Assembly (NCBI GenBank): GCA_017353855.1
Contig: JAFMSA010000002.1
Span: 1-32,136 of the forward strand
Direction: 5' to 3'
Source: Alphaproteobacteria bacterium
GTDB taxonomy: Bacteria; Pseudomonadota; Alphaproteobacteria; ATCC43930; CGMCC-115725
Length of the DNA stretch: 32,136 nt
Below are positions 16,648 through 25,163 of this stretch, piece after piece. The notes beneath the pieces are model-generated. The model saw only the letters and a list, made by a program, of their open reading frames with translations, was not told the origin of the DNA and searched no databases. The position numbers were made by a program, and so were the translations under genes. How positions within the stretch are numbered: the first letter of the stretch is position 1; the number at the start of each line of letters is the position of its first letter.

Positions 16648-17136
16648 ATGCTCAACGAGTTGGATGTGATGGACTGGGGCATTGTGGCGCGGGCCATTCA
16701 CGTTCTCGGGGTCGTCATCTGGATTGGCAGCGTGTGGCTCGTGACTACGGTGCTCCTGCCAGGAATGAAGGAAAAGTCGCGAGCAAACTGGGTTCGAGAA
16801 TTCGATGCGATCGAGCATCGCTTCGCGCCGCAAGCCCGAATTGCTGTACTGTTGGTCCTGCTCAGCGGCCTCTATATGCTCTATTACTACGACCTATGGG
16901 ACCGGTTCACACAGGTCGAATACTGGTGGATGGACCTTATGATCGGTGTATGGGTACTGTTTGCCGCACTGCTGTTCCTCGTCGAGCCATTCATCTTCCG
17001 CCATATCGTTCACAGTGGCGCCGGGCGTGCCCCCGAAGAAACTCTGGACCTGATGCTGTGGCTGCACCGCGTCATGTTGGCCCTTTCCCTGCTAGCCATC
17101 TTCGCAGCGATCGGTGGAAGTCATGGGCTTTTTTGA
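16648..17136 (+). CDS. CopD-like integral membrane protein, 162 aa
   Basis: The protein has four membrane segments. They are about residues 12-36 (ARAIHVLGVVIWIGSVWLVT), 58-78 (IAVLLVLLSGLYMLYYYDLW), 92-116 (WWMDLMIGVWVLFAALLFLV) and 138-158 (MLALSLLAIFAAIGGSHG). RAIHxxGxxxWIG in helix 1 and LHRVM near helix 4 resemble the His-bearing helices of CopD-like and related cytochrome b-like small membrane proteins. This suggests heme or copper binding at the inner membrane, which is inference. The ATG at 16648 is preferred because the membrane domain follows shortly; an in-frame start at 16588 would add 20 residues without family support. A decayed group III truncated globin follows directly, probably its former operon partner. 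The gene looks intact. Confidence 0.75.
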   Translation: MLNELDVMDWGIVARAIHVLGVVIWIGSVWLVTTVLLPGMKEKSRANWVREFDAIEHRFAPQARIAVLLVLLSGLYMLYYYDLWDRFTQVEYWWMDLMIGVWVLFAALLFLVEPFIFRHIVHSGAGRAPEETLDLMLWLHRVMLALSLLAIFAAIGGSHGLF

Positions 17137-17145
17137 TCGAGGCCA

Positions 17146-17551
17146 GCCACGAAGTACGAGAGCATCACGGAAGAATCGATCGGCGCGCGCTGGTGGCACG
17201 CTCTTATGCCAATGTCCGCCGCGATGGTGCCCGCGCCGATCTTCGGGAGCGCCTTGGCTGGGCGCGGGGATACTCCTATCGCCAAGAAGCATGAATTCTG
17301 GTGCTCCGCTCGGCGCGTGAGCGTGAGTATCGCGACGACATGCTCGCCGCGCATCAGAAACTCGGCGCGCTGCCGCGATCACTTTTCCGCGCTGGCTCGC
17401 TCTCTTTCGAGAGACAGTCGCGGAATGGTTCACGGAACCGCCCATCAACATCATCGATTGTCGCGCGCTGAAGGCGGCACGCAATCTCTCAAGCGCACTC
17501 GCCCACAGCGGCGAAAATGCAGCGTCCCGGGTACAATCGAATGGTCAATAA
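17146..17551 (+). pseudogene. Group III truncated globin, decayed
   Basis: Successive plus-strand frames spell out a group III truncated haemoglobin. Helix A/B is KYESITEESIG, then ALVARSYANVRRD, PAPIFGSAL, AKKHEFWCSA and REYRDDMLAAHQKLGALP. The last of these has the proximal-histidine position (AAHQKL). RWLALFRETVAEWF and ALKAARNLSSALAHSG follow to the TAA at 17549-17551. At least four frameshifts break it. Such globins bind heme and oxygen or NO in the cytoplasm. It starts about 10 bases after the stop of the CopD-like gene and runs the same way, so the two were probably cotranscribed. Base matches are spread over the whole domain, which makes chance similarity unlikely. Confidence 0.7.
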
Positions 17552-17839
17552 TCTGAGGCTCGCCGGCCTCGAGGGAGCCGCGGCACCGCCTATATGTGAG
17601 CCCTTACGCCGCAATCTCAGAGACGAGAGTCAGGATCGCGCAGCGAAAGACGCGCGGAGGCCCGCTAGGGTTGCGGCCGGGAAACACGCCCAAGGGGCGA
17701 CCGAGCCGCGCTCGCCAGAGGTAAATTCCTCGTCCGTGGTCATAGGTACGCTTTCATGAGCGTTGCCTGCGATCGGTGTGTTGTCGAGAGACCCCAAACC
17801 CGCAATGCCGAGATCGGGAGAAAGGCCGGCTCCTTCCCT

Positions 17840-18125
17840 CTAGCCGAGGCCCACTTCTGCAACATGCGGGAGCTGAAATTCTCGATCACGATGTCGGAAA
17901 TCGCGATCGCCGCCGCTAAGGCTCTTTTGTGGACATTCGTGTCATTAATCCCGACGTGTTCAGATTACCCTCGAGATCCTGCGGCGTCGTGGTACCCGGC
18001 AGCCTGCCGCGCTTGTGTCCGGCCACTCGACTTTTATGATTCTCGATCCCAAGAAGAGCCCCGAGCCAATACGTGGCCCACAGGCCAGCACGTGCTGAGC
18101 TGACGTCCGCTCCGCGAAAATTTCT
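17840..18125 (-). pseudogene. CaiB/BaiF family CoA-transferase, N-terminal remnant
   Basis: Minus-strand frames give the start of a family III CoA-transferase: FRGADVSSARAGLWATYWLG, then IIKVEWP, then RLPGTTTPQDLEGNLNTSG. The remnant ends with ISDIVIENFSSRMLQKW. These blocks match the order AGPxxxxxLGxxGAxVIKVE ... SDxxIENFSPRxM in CaiB/BaiF enzymes, which move CoA between organic acids. Frameshifts and the missing remaining three quarters of the gene make it dead. It lies just upstream of, and converges on no part of, the MFS gene. Confidence 0.65.
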
Positions 18126-18228
18126 CGAGGGCTCGCGGACGAAAGCGTCGGTCTCCTGCTTGAGGGTAGCCGAGGAATAGCGCTCCGCGGGTGTCTGACG
18201 GTCTGCACGGCTTATCGCGTGCGCCCCG

Positions 18229-19731
18229 TCATCGGCGAGCCACTGACACCGCTTCCGGTTTGACGAGCGTAATGCGGACAAAGCGGAACATCAGCAGCGC
18301 GGCGAGCCCGAACGGGATGCAGCAGAACATATACACGGCGGTGACGGCGTCGCCGACCGCTCCGGGCTCGATAGCGTCCCCGAGCCCGGCAATGTTCGCT
18401 ACCACCCCGGCAATCGCCGCCCCGAACGCGGTTCCGATCGAGCGTACCGAGGTCAAGGCGGAGGCGGTGCTGCGATGTTCGTCGGAACCCACGCTGTCCA
18501 TTGCCCGCGCGACGAGGTGTACGTTGTATCCTCCGATACCGATCCCCATCGTGAACGCGCTCAAGGTCATCAGCGTGAGCCCGGGCATCAAAGCCACCGC
18601 CGTCAGACAGGCGAGCCCGGTCGTGGCAATGATCGGCCCGGATAAGAGCGCCAAGCGCTCACGCCTCCCCGACCACCCCGAAACCGTGAAGGTGGCGGCA
18701 GTCCAGCCCATCGAAATGACGATGCTAAGGAAGTTGATCACAATCGGGGACACCCGATGCACGACCTGCAGCAGCAGCGGCAGGAACAAAGTCACCGAGG
18801 TCTGCGTCATCCCGTGCAAAGCGAGAATCCACAGCGCCAGCCCGATCGGCGCACCTAACGCCAGAGCGCGCCGAGGAAAGAGGTTATCGGCGGCCCTCCG
18901 GTCGAGCCGGAAGGTCAGACCGACAAGCGTCACGGCTGCCGCTATCAGCAGGACGCGAACTGATATCCCCGACACCGACCCGCTGGCCGCGACGCACAGC
19001 ACGCCGGCGGCCAGCGTTGCGAACCGAATAAACGGCACTCCGGCAAGCCGGTTGCGTTCGGCCCCGCGGCTGAAACGGTCCGGGATCTTCCAGTAGGCGA
19101 GCGCCGCAAAGACCAGCATCAGCGGCGCCATCATCCAGAACGAACCGCGCCACCATTGCATCTCCGCGAACATACCGCCGACGATAGGTCCACTCAGATG
19201 GCAGGCGGTGAAGGTACCCTGTGAGATCGCAATGATACGGGTACGCAATCGTGAGTCGAACGCGGTGGTGATCAGCGCCATGCCACTTCCCGAGACGAGT
19301 CCCCCGGCCCACCCCTGCACGCCACGCGCGGCGATCAGCGAGCCGATGTTTGGCGCCAAAGCGCAGCACGCCGTACCCAGCGCGAAGACACCGGCGGCGA
19401 GCGTATAGGTGCGCCGCGCACCAAGACGAGACCATAGGGTACCTGTTGAGGCGCCGCCGAGGATTGCACCGATCGTGTAGAGCATCGCCGCCCAGGTGTA
19501 GAAATTCGCCCCACCGATATCGCGGACGATGGTCGGCATTATGATCGCGATGACCAGCATCTGCGTTGCGTTCATCGCGATGCCGCCGATTACCAGCGCC
19601 GAATAAAGGCCGAGGCCGTTCCGGAAAATCTCGCTCCATGAGCCTTTGGCGATAGCCGGATCGATCGTCGTTGCGCGCGCGCCCTGCATGCGATGAAGAT
19701 AGCCGAGGGCGACCATCGTCTGATGGCGCAT
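18229..19731 (-). CDS. MFS transporter, DHA2-like, about 500 aa
   Basis: This is a major facilitator superfamily permease with about 12-14 membrane segments and a size typical of the DHA2 (14-TMS) drug/solute antiporter group. The first helices read LYSALVIGGIAMNATQMLVI and VRDIGGANFYTWAAMLYTIG. The inter-helix motif A is present as GTLWSRLGARRTYTLAAG, and the motif C-like helix as GWAGGLVSGSGMALITTAF. The C-terminus ends RFVRITLVKPEAVSVARR. The start is unsure: no clear ribosome binding site precedes the ATG at 19731, and ATGs at codons 6 and 15 are alternatives. It stands between a dead CoA-transferase and a dead GMC oxidoreductase, so it may have exported or imported the substrate of the former pathway. 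No frameshift is seen. Confidence 0.88.
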   Translation of the reverse strand: MRHQTMVALGYLHRMQGARATTIDPAIAKGSWSEIFRNGLGLYSALVIGGIAMNATQMLVIAIIMPTIVRDIGGANFYTWAAMLYTIGAILGGASTGTLWSRLGARRTYTLAAGVFALGTACCALAPNIGSLIAARGVQGWAGGLVSGSGMALITTAFDSRLRTRIIAISQGTFTACHLSGPIVGGMFAEMQWWRGSFWMMAPLMLVFAALAYWKIPDRFSRGAERNRLAGVPFIRFATLAAGVLCVAASGSVSGISVRVLLIAAAVTLVGLTFRLDRRAADNLFPRRALALGAPIGLALWILALHGMTQTSVTLFLPLLLQVVHRVSPIVINFLSIVISMGWTAATFTVSGWSGRRERLALLSGPIIATTGLACLTAVALMPGLTLMTLSAFTMGIGIGGYNVHLVARAMDSVGSDEHRSTASALTSVRSIGTAFGAAIAGVVANIAGLGDAIEPGAVGDAVTAVYMFCCIPFGLAALLMFRFVRITLVKPEAVSVARR

Positions 19732-19900
19732 TTTTGGGCATCAGCCGCGCGCCTTTACTCCCCGGGACGAGATCAGAGGGAGCAGGGTAAGCGGGTAAGC
19801 GGTAGGCTGGACAGATCTGGCAAAGGCGTTCTCTAGGCCCGTTCCTGGTCGCGATCCTGCAAAAATCCCAACGCGGCGCGCAGCGCAAGGGAGGACGCGC

Positions 19901-20455
19901 ATGCCTGACGACGACTACACATCATCGTGGATGGCGGTTCCGCTGGCCAACAGGCTCTCCGAGAACCCTGCAGGCGCGGCTCCTGTTGCTGAGGGCGGCC
20001 CGCCCGATGATTCACGACCCTGAGCCGAGCCTCGATGCCGCTCGCGACCCTATGCCACGAGACAAGACCCTCCGCGGATCGGGATCGATAAACCACATGG
20101 TGTACGTGCAGCAATCCGCTCGACTATGACACCTGGGCACAATTCGGGAACCGGGTTGGTCCTAATGAAAGGGCGCTTGTCGTATTTCAAAAGATCGGAC
20201 GCGGCGGACCCTTCGATCTTTCCGCTTTGGGCGACCGCGCAGAACTAGCTGATGCATTTATTTGAGGCCGCAGTGGCCGAGGGGTTCCCGTATTATCTGG
20301 ATTATGACAATGGCAACCAGGAAGGTTTCGGCTACTTCCAAAATGGCCGCCTCTGGTCGCCGGCGCGCCTTTCGATCCGGTGCAGCGTCGCCCAATCTCG
20401 GGCAATACCTCAGAGGAGAGGGTGACACACACGTCCGGCAGGCGCTCACGGATTG
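19901..20455 (+). pseudogene. GMC family oxidoreductase, decayed N-terminal part
   Basis: A consensus ribosome binding site (AGGGAGG, 6 bases before ATG 19901) still stands in front of a ruined FAD enzyme of the glucose-methanol-choline type. Across frames one reads the dinucleotide-binding start YIIVDGGSAG, then LANRLSENPAG and GGPPDDS. After a large deletion come GSGSINHMVYV, NPLDYDTWAQFGN, RAELADAFI, EAAVAEGFPYYLDYDNGNQE and GFGYFQNGRLWSPAR. These match the GMC order GGGSAGxVLANRLSE ... GGSSxINGMxYVRG ... DYDxWAxxGNxGW. The catalytic C-terminal His domain is absent. It faces the LLM gene at 20598. Confidence 0.75.
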
Positions 20456-20597
20456 ATGCCGCTTATTGCGGAGGTCGGCGCCGGCAGCGCCAGCGTCTTT
20501 TTCTGGCGCTGCGGGCGCGATTTTGCCATTGCCCAACTCGTTCGAAAAGCGCGATCCTGGGCGCGGAACCGGCGCCGACTCAGCGAATGTCCACTCA

Positions 20598-21617
20598 ATG
20601 GTAGATTCCCGAAGAATTGGCATTGCATTCTCGGGAGGTGCTAGCCCGTCCGAGATCGTCGACTGTGTGAGGCTTGCCGAAAGCCTTGGTTATGAGTCGG
20701 CATGGGTAGCCGAAGGGCACGGCGGGGATCAATTCGCAGTTCTTGCCGCTTGCGCGGCGCAGACCTCACGCATTCTTTTGGGAACGAGCATCACGAGCGT
20801 CTTCGTCCGCACTGCCCCTACGATCGCCATGGCGGCCTTGACTGTCGACGACCTGTCGGGCGGCCGGTTTATCCTGGGCATCGGGTCCAGTCACAAAGTG
20901 CAAGTCGAAGGCGAGCACGGAGTGCCCTACGCCAAGCCACTGACCCGGGTGCGGGAAACGGTGGAGTTGATACGCCGTTTGGCCCGGGATGGCCGAGTGC
21001 GTTTTCATGGGGAGACGTTCAGCACCGAGAAGTTCGACCTATGGTTTACCCCCCGGCGGCGCGCGCTCCCAATTTATGTGTCGGCCGTGTTCCCAAAAAT
21101 GGCAGTCCTCTGCGGCGAGATCGCTGATGGCATCATACTGACCCGCAGCACTCTACACACGGCCGCCGGGATCAGAAGTCACTTGGCTGAAGGGGCGCTG
21201 CGGGTCGGTCGGCAGCCAGGCGAGGTGACCGTGACATCGCTGCTGCCGATCGCTGTTGGCGACACCCGCCAACAGGCGCTCAATGCGCTGCGCCCCGGCT
21301 TGGCCTTCTATGCGGGCTTCTTTCCGCGCTACAACCGCCTGATCGCCGCACACGGCTTCACTAACGAGGCCGCAGCTATCGCCGCAGCCTGGGCGCGCGG
21401 CGATCAGAACGCTGCCGAGCGGGCCGTTAGCGATGCGCTGATCGATGCCACCAGTATTGCCGGAACGCCGCAACATTGCCGCGAGCGGGTTGAAGCATAT
21501 CGCCGATCCGGGATCGACCTGCCGATTGTGAGCCCATTCGCCCGCGGGCCAGGAGCTAAAGCGAGGTTTGAGATGGCAATCCGAGCCTGCGCACCTTCAC
21601 ACGACAAGGGGCGCTGA
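20598..21617 (+). CDS. LLM class flavin-dependent oxidoreductase, 339 aa
   Basis: This is a luciferase-like TIM-barrel enzyme, more similar in motif style to the F420- or FMN-dependent methylene-tetrahydromethanopterin-reductase-like branch than the enzyme at 8549. Motifs are MVDSRRIGIAFSGGASPSEI, LAESLGYESAWVAEGHGGDQ and RILLGTSITSVFVRTAPTIA. They are followed by LDDLSGGRFILGIGSSHKVQ-like text (here VDDLSGGRF) and PIYVSAVFPKMAVLCGEIAD. The length is normal for the family. The frame is open to 20466, but those upstream codons overlap the GMC remnant and do not align with the family, so the ATG at 20598 is chosen despite a weak ribosome binding site. The substrate is unknown. No second gene follows closely. 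Confidence 0.9.
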   Translation: MVDSRRIGIAFSGGASPSEIVDCVRLAESLGYESAWVAEGHGGDQFAVLAACAAQTSRILLGTSITSVFVRTAPTIAMAALTVDDLSGGRFILGIGSSHKVQVEGEHGVPYAKPLTRVRETVELIRRLARDGRVRFHGETFSTEKFDLWFTPRRRALPIYVSAVFPKMAVLCGEIADGIILTRSTLHTAAGIRSHLAEGALRVGRQPGEVTVTSLLPIAVGDTRQQALNALRPGLAFYAGFFPRYNRLIAAHGFTNEAAAIAAAWARGDQNAAERAVSDALIDATSIAGTPQHCRERVEAYRRSGIDLPIVSPFARGPGAKARFEMAIRACAPSHDKGR

Positions 21618-21724
21618 GCAGGACCTCAGTGATGCGCGCCTGACAATGCCGGTTTTTTTTAGGCTCTGCTCGCAGATCTGGCGCAGATTACGCGGATCAC
21701 ACTCCGCCGCAGCACTGCTTCTGA

Positions 21725-21975
21725 GCTGTCGCGATTGCATCATGCCCACAACCCCCGTGGGGTAAATAATCGCGAAATCGAGGCCGATTTCGTCGAGCCG
21801 CCGGGCGAGGAGGCACGCGGACAGCGCGGGCGCAAGATCCTTCGTGCTTTTGCACGGACGGCCCCAGCACGCTGCACCGATTCGGCACGATCCCTCGATA
21901 AAGACCGGGCGTAGCGATCCAGTGCCCGTCGGCGTGGATGCCGCCGGTCGGCACCGACAAGGCCCGACGCGCAGC
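21725..21975 (-). pseudogene. Amidohydrolase remnant, N-terminal segment (opposite strand)
   Basis: On the minus strand one reads HADGHWIATPGLY and, after a frameshift, ARRLDEIGLDFAIIYPTGVV. Both match the N-terminal part of amidohydrolase 2-type metal-dependent hydrolases/decarboxylases, where D(A)DGHW-like and 'LDEIGIDFAIVYPT' segments are typical. The C-terminal part of such a protein follows immediately but on the plus strand, so either an inversion or two separate remnants met here. Confidence 0.55.
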
Positions 21976-21984
21976 CACCCGCGC

Positions 21985-22480
21985 CTACCACATCGCCACG
22001 GTCGAGTATCTCCGCCCGTTCGCTGACGTTAACATGGCATTCCTCGAAGGCGGCGCCGGCTGGTCTGCTTCATGTATGAGCGCTTGATCATTGTGGAAAA
22101 GTGCAGGCTCACAGGCTTGGAAGAGTTCGACCCCCCGTAGTACTGGCGCGACGTCTTCGTGACCCCGTTCTATTTCGACTGCGAGGCCGACGAACCCTCG
22201 AACGATGCCGCCGGTCAATTTCTCCCTGCCGGGGAAGAATTGCGCGGCTTGCCGCGTCGGCAAACGCTTCCCCCACTGTAGTTCTCTGGGAAGTCCAGCA
22301 GCATGCCACTATCGATATTGCGAACGTTTGGACCTTCAATGCACGCGCCAATCCATTAGGCGCTAGGCTGAATGCGATCTCGGCCAGGATATGATCGAGG
22401 TCGTTCCCGAGGCCTGCGAGATGGTCGAGGACGGGCGGACAAGTGCCGATTTTTCGCGATTTCACCGCCGCGATTGACCG
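21985..22480 (+). pseudogene. Amidohydrolase (amidohydrolase 2-type) remnant, C-terminal segment
   Basis: Plus-strand frames read HIATVEYLRPFADVNMAFLE, GGAGW, FMYERL, EKCRLTGLEEFDPP, then an in-frame stop, and YWRDVFVTPFYFDCEADEPS. Further on come ARANPLGARLNAIS and DMIEVVPEACEMVEDG. In intact homologues FPxLKVAFLEGGxGW and the SDxGHFD metal site lie in this order. Here the SD(I/L)GHFD site is reduced to DLGQ, so the metal site is lost. At least three frameshifts and one stop are present. Intact relatives hydrolyse or decarboxylate aromatic or cyclic acids. Confidence 0.7.
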
Positions 22481-22793
22481 CCAGAACCCTCGTTCCCGCG
22501 TGCTGCCGCAGCTGAGCGGTGCTGCACGAGGCCACTGCGCCGGCGAGGGGCGCCGCCGAACAACGGAGCTACTAAGCTGTGTGGCCTTCGCAGCGCGGCT
22601 TGCGGGGCGTGCGGCGGACTCGCGTCGTCGCACGCAGCAGGCGGATTTTACCGCATTGAGCTGGACCGCCATCCTAGCCGCAGCACACCGTCCGCTTCGG
22701 GGGTAGCGGGCAGCGCGCATTTCTGAAAGATTGTGCTGCACAGACGGAGCCGAGAGGCGGAATCCGATGCAAACATCGTATGGATGATTAGGA
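22481..22793. other. No recognisable gene
   Basis: The stretch lies between the amidohydrolase remnant and the SDR start. The long minus-strand frame here is a shadow. No clear promoter was found for the SDR gene. Confidence 0.4.
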
Positions 22794-23546
22794 ATGCGCA
22801 AGCTCGAAGGGAAGGTCGCACTGGTCACCGGATCGGGACGCAATATCGGCCGTGCGACTGCGCTGAGGCTGGCCGGCGAAGGGGCGCATGTCGTGGTCAA
22901 CGCGCGCTCCAATCAGCAAGAGGCTGAGAGCGTAGCGCGTGAGGCCCGGAATCTGGGGGTCAAGGCGCTCCCTATTCTCGCCGACGTCGGCAAAAAGGCC
23001 GATGTCGAGGCGCTGGCCGCCAGGGCGCTGTCCGAGTTCGGCCGGGTCGACATCCTGATCAACAATGCTGCGATCCGGCCGCACAAGCCATTCACTGAAA
23101 CGACCGATGCGGATTGGGAGTTGATCCGGAGTGTGGTTCTTGACGGGCCGCTCTACCTGACGCGCGCCCTGATCGAGCCAATGGTCAGGGATCGCTACGG
23201 GCGCATTCTGTTCTTCGTCGGCGACGGCGCGATTTCCGCTCGCGGCAGTGGTCGCAGTCATTTGTCTGCGGCGAAGATGGGGCTGATCGGCATGGCGCGC
23301 GGACTCGCCTCGGAGCTCGCTCCCCATAACATCCTCGTTAACGTCGTTTCGCCCGGAAGCATCGCGACGCGACGCGACAACCCGGAGTGGTATCAAGGTC
23401 ACCTGCCGAACGCCGCCGGCGTCCCGCTCGGGCGGCAAGGCAGCGTCGATGAGATTGCCGCGACCTGCCTCTTCCTGGTCAGTGAAGATGCCGGGTTCAT
23501 CACCGGACAGACGATCCACGTCAATGGCGGCGCACACTATTACTGA
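22794..23546 (+). CDS. SDR-type oxidoreductase lacking the usual Ser and Tyr, 250 aa
   Basis: The fold is plainly a short-chain dehydrogenase: VALVTGSGRNIGRATALRLA for the cofactor, NAR after strand 2 (suggesting NADP), ILINNAAIRP for the NNAG motif and HVNGGAHYY at the C-terminus. The active site is unusual. In RILFFVGDGAISARGSGRSH, followed by LSAAKMGLIG, the Lys of YxxxK is kept but Leu stands at the Tyr position. Gly/Asp occupies the usual catalytic Ser position. Homologues of this subtype with 'RAHVSAAKMG' exist, so this is probably not simple decay; the enzyme may use another acid/base or have a non-redox or binding role. The ATG at 22794 lies close to a weak AGGA, so translation initiation may be poor. 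Flanked by remnants; no operon partner. Confidence 0.88.
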   Translation: MRKLEGKVALVTGSGRNIGRATALRLAGEGAHVVVNARSNQQEAESVAREARNLGVKALPILADVGKKADVEALAARALSEFGRVDILINNAAIRPHKPFTETTDADWELIRSVVLDGPLYLTRALIEPMVRDRYGRILFFVGDGAISARGSGRSHLSAAKMGLIGMARGLASELAPHNILVNVVSPGSIATRRDNPEWYQGHLPNAAGVPLGRQGSVDEIAATCLFLVSEDAGFITGQTIHVNGGAHYY

Positions 23547-23914
23547 TTTACGGCCTTACGCCTCCAGCGTTCGGCTGGTTCCTCGGCTTCGCAAAACTGG
23601 CGGCTTTGGCCGCGCGAGCCGCGCCGGATCGCTTGCTCCATCTGTTCCAAGGTGCAGAGGCGGAACTCACCGTTCGCCGCCTTGGCAGGCCCCCGATGTA
23701 GCGACCAGCCACCGTATCGCCGAGGATCGATGCGGAAAACGGGCAAGCGACGCGCATCGGCAGACTATCGGTCTCGCCACCCGGCTGACGCTATGCGGCC
23801 GCGAGACGGCCCTCAATCGCGCCAAGCGGCGCCGGCACTGGGTTGTGGGATTACAATCCGGAAAGATGGGCCGCTTGAGCCAAGCGAGCGAGGTCGGCCC
23901 ATCCCACCGGCGTG
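23547..23914. other. Unassigned gap
   Basis: A 68-codon minus-strand frame (23540-23746), starting MPVFRIDPRRYGGWSLHRGP, overlaps the SDR stop. It looks somewhat protein-like, but there is no ribosome binding site and no family I know. The rest is unassigned. Confidence 0.3.
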
Positions 23915-23936
23915 GGTACCGCTGCGGGGCGGTACC
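23915..23936 (-). terminator. Hairpin just downstream of the VOC gene
   Basis: GGTACCGC (23915-23922) pairs perfectly with GCGGTACC (23929-23936) around a 6-base loop. It lies 5 bases beyond the stop codon of the minus-strand VOC gene, where a terminator is expected. No strong T-run follows. Confidence 0.5.
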
Positions 23937-23941
23937 GGTCC

Positions 23942-24298
23942 TCAGACCTTCTCGATCAGCTCCATCTGCGCGCCGTCGGGCGCGGCAACCCAGCACACAT
24001 GCCGCCCGTTGTTGACGCGCTCTTCGAGGATCTGCGCGCCGTTCTTCTTGAAGTTCGCGAGCGTGCCGGCGTAATCGTCGGTTTCGATGGCGATGTGCTC
24101 GATGCCGACATGCTGCTCATGGTTCTGATCGGCGATGATCGTCGTCACATTGAGCTGCACACCGTGCAGGTCGAGCTGGCAGCCGCGGCCGGGAATTTCC
24201 CGTTTCACCGTCGCGCCGAAATTGTCGATGTAGAACTTCGCGACCTTCTGCGGATCCTCTCTGGTCTTGATGTGGACGTGCCCGAGTTGCATGGCCAT
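23942..24298 (-). CDS. VOC family protein (glyoxalase/dioxygenase-like), 118 aa
   Basis: This is a single-domain vicinal oxygen chelate protein. The paired beta-alpha-beta-beta-beta modules start with QLGHVHIKTREDPQKVAKFY and with GIEHIAIETDDYAGTLANFK. Likely metal ligands are His7 (GHVHI), His68 (EHIA) and Glu113 (QMELIE). The fold is shared by glyoxalase I, extradiol dioxygenases, methylmalonyl-CoA epimerases and resistance proteins. A length of 118 with this domain order fits a homodimeric glyoxalase-like member, and the reaction cannot be told. The ATG at 24298 follows GGAGGAG at proper distance. A perfect hairpin lies after the stop. The nearest gene on the same strand, the alpha/beta hydrolase, is 865 bp upstream, so it is probably transcribed alone. 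Confidence 0.9.
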   Translation of the reverse strand: MAMQLGHVHIKTREDPQKVAKFYIDNFGATVKREIPGRGCQLDLHGVQLNVTTIIADQNHEQHVGIEHIAIETDDYAGTLANFKKNGAQILEERVNNGRHVCWVAAPDGAQMELIEKV

Positions 24299-25163
24299 GC
24301 CCGTCTCCTCCCGCCGGGATTTACTACGGGGCGCCGAGGCGGCGCCTGCGGCTCACAGCTTGACAGCACGAGCATAGGAACTCAACCGGCAATCGTCCGA
24401 TTTCCGCGGTTTCGAGAGCAGGATTTCGGCCTCGTCGGTCCTGCATCACCGCCTCGGGCAATGCAGGCTTGCCATCCTCGACCTGCGGGACCGCCTGCTG
24501 AGGCGGCCGGTTGGAGATCATTGGCGTGCGCGATGGGACCTTCGGCCCACCAGTCCATCGAGCGGGCGAAGCCGGCCAAGTGGAGCGCCGGTCCTAACAG
24601 ATCCCTGGCAATGTGGGCGCGGCTCAGATGCGGGGTGCGTGCCATGACGAACAGGCGCGGTTGTCGTACATGATGGCAGACCTATTGCTTTTTAGCACGC
24701 GATTCCGGTCTATGGATCATGAAACCCGATGCGACCCGTTGACGCTTGCCGAACGGCAACGGCGATTGGATGGGCGGCCGCGGCGAGGAATGCGCTGATA
24801 ACGCAAGATCTGATGTCTTGTGCTCAAAAGCAATAACCCCCATTGATGAATCAACAGTGGGATTTCGCCCCGCTCCGGCGTCGTAATATCGAGTCGCCGT
24901 CGGACTGGGGCGTCCAGTCGGCTGCTGCGCTTGCGTGCAGTGTCCCGACGCTGATTACCCAGTCTTCATCTTTGATCTTTGCCCGGTCAGTAGATTTAAG
25001 ATTACCCATCTCAAGCCTGTCTAAAGACTTCATGGACGCGGCAGCGTCGCAAGCACATCGCGCACATGCGGGTGTTGTTCGATCAGCGTGTGAAAATTGT
25101 GCAGCGATAAGATAGGCTCTGGGTTTGGGCTCCCCGAACGGATCTGCTCGCCGGATCCCGGGG
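24299..25163. other. Gap with two unassigned minus-strand coding-like pieces
   Basis: Around 24480-24645 the minus strand reads HLSRAHIARDLLGPALHLAG and FARSMDWWAEGPIAHANDLQ. Around 25030-25120 it reads EPILSLHNFHTLIEQHPHVR followed by DVLATLPRP and a stop. Both look like real protein text and are probably remnants, but I cannot name the families. The rest is blank. Confidence 0.3.

Noticed and set aside
18191-19096. 301-codon plus-strand frame
   Set aside because: It is the mirror of the MFS transporter gene, whose membrane helices and motifs are clear on the minus strand.
22109-22912. 267-codon minus-strand frame
   Set aside because: It is antisense to the amidohydrolase remnant and the start of the SDR gene; low-complexity Arg/Ala/Ser composition typical of high-GC shadow frames.
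22788-23537. 249-codon minus-strand frame
   Set aside because: It is the mirror of the SDR gene at 22794-23546.
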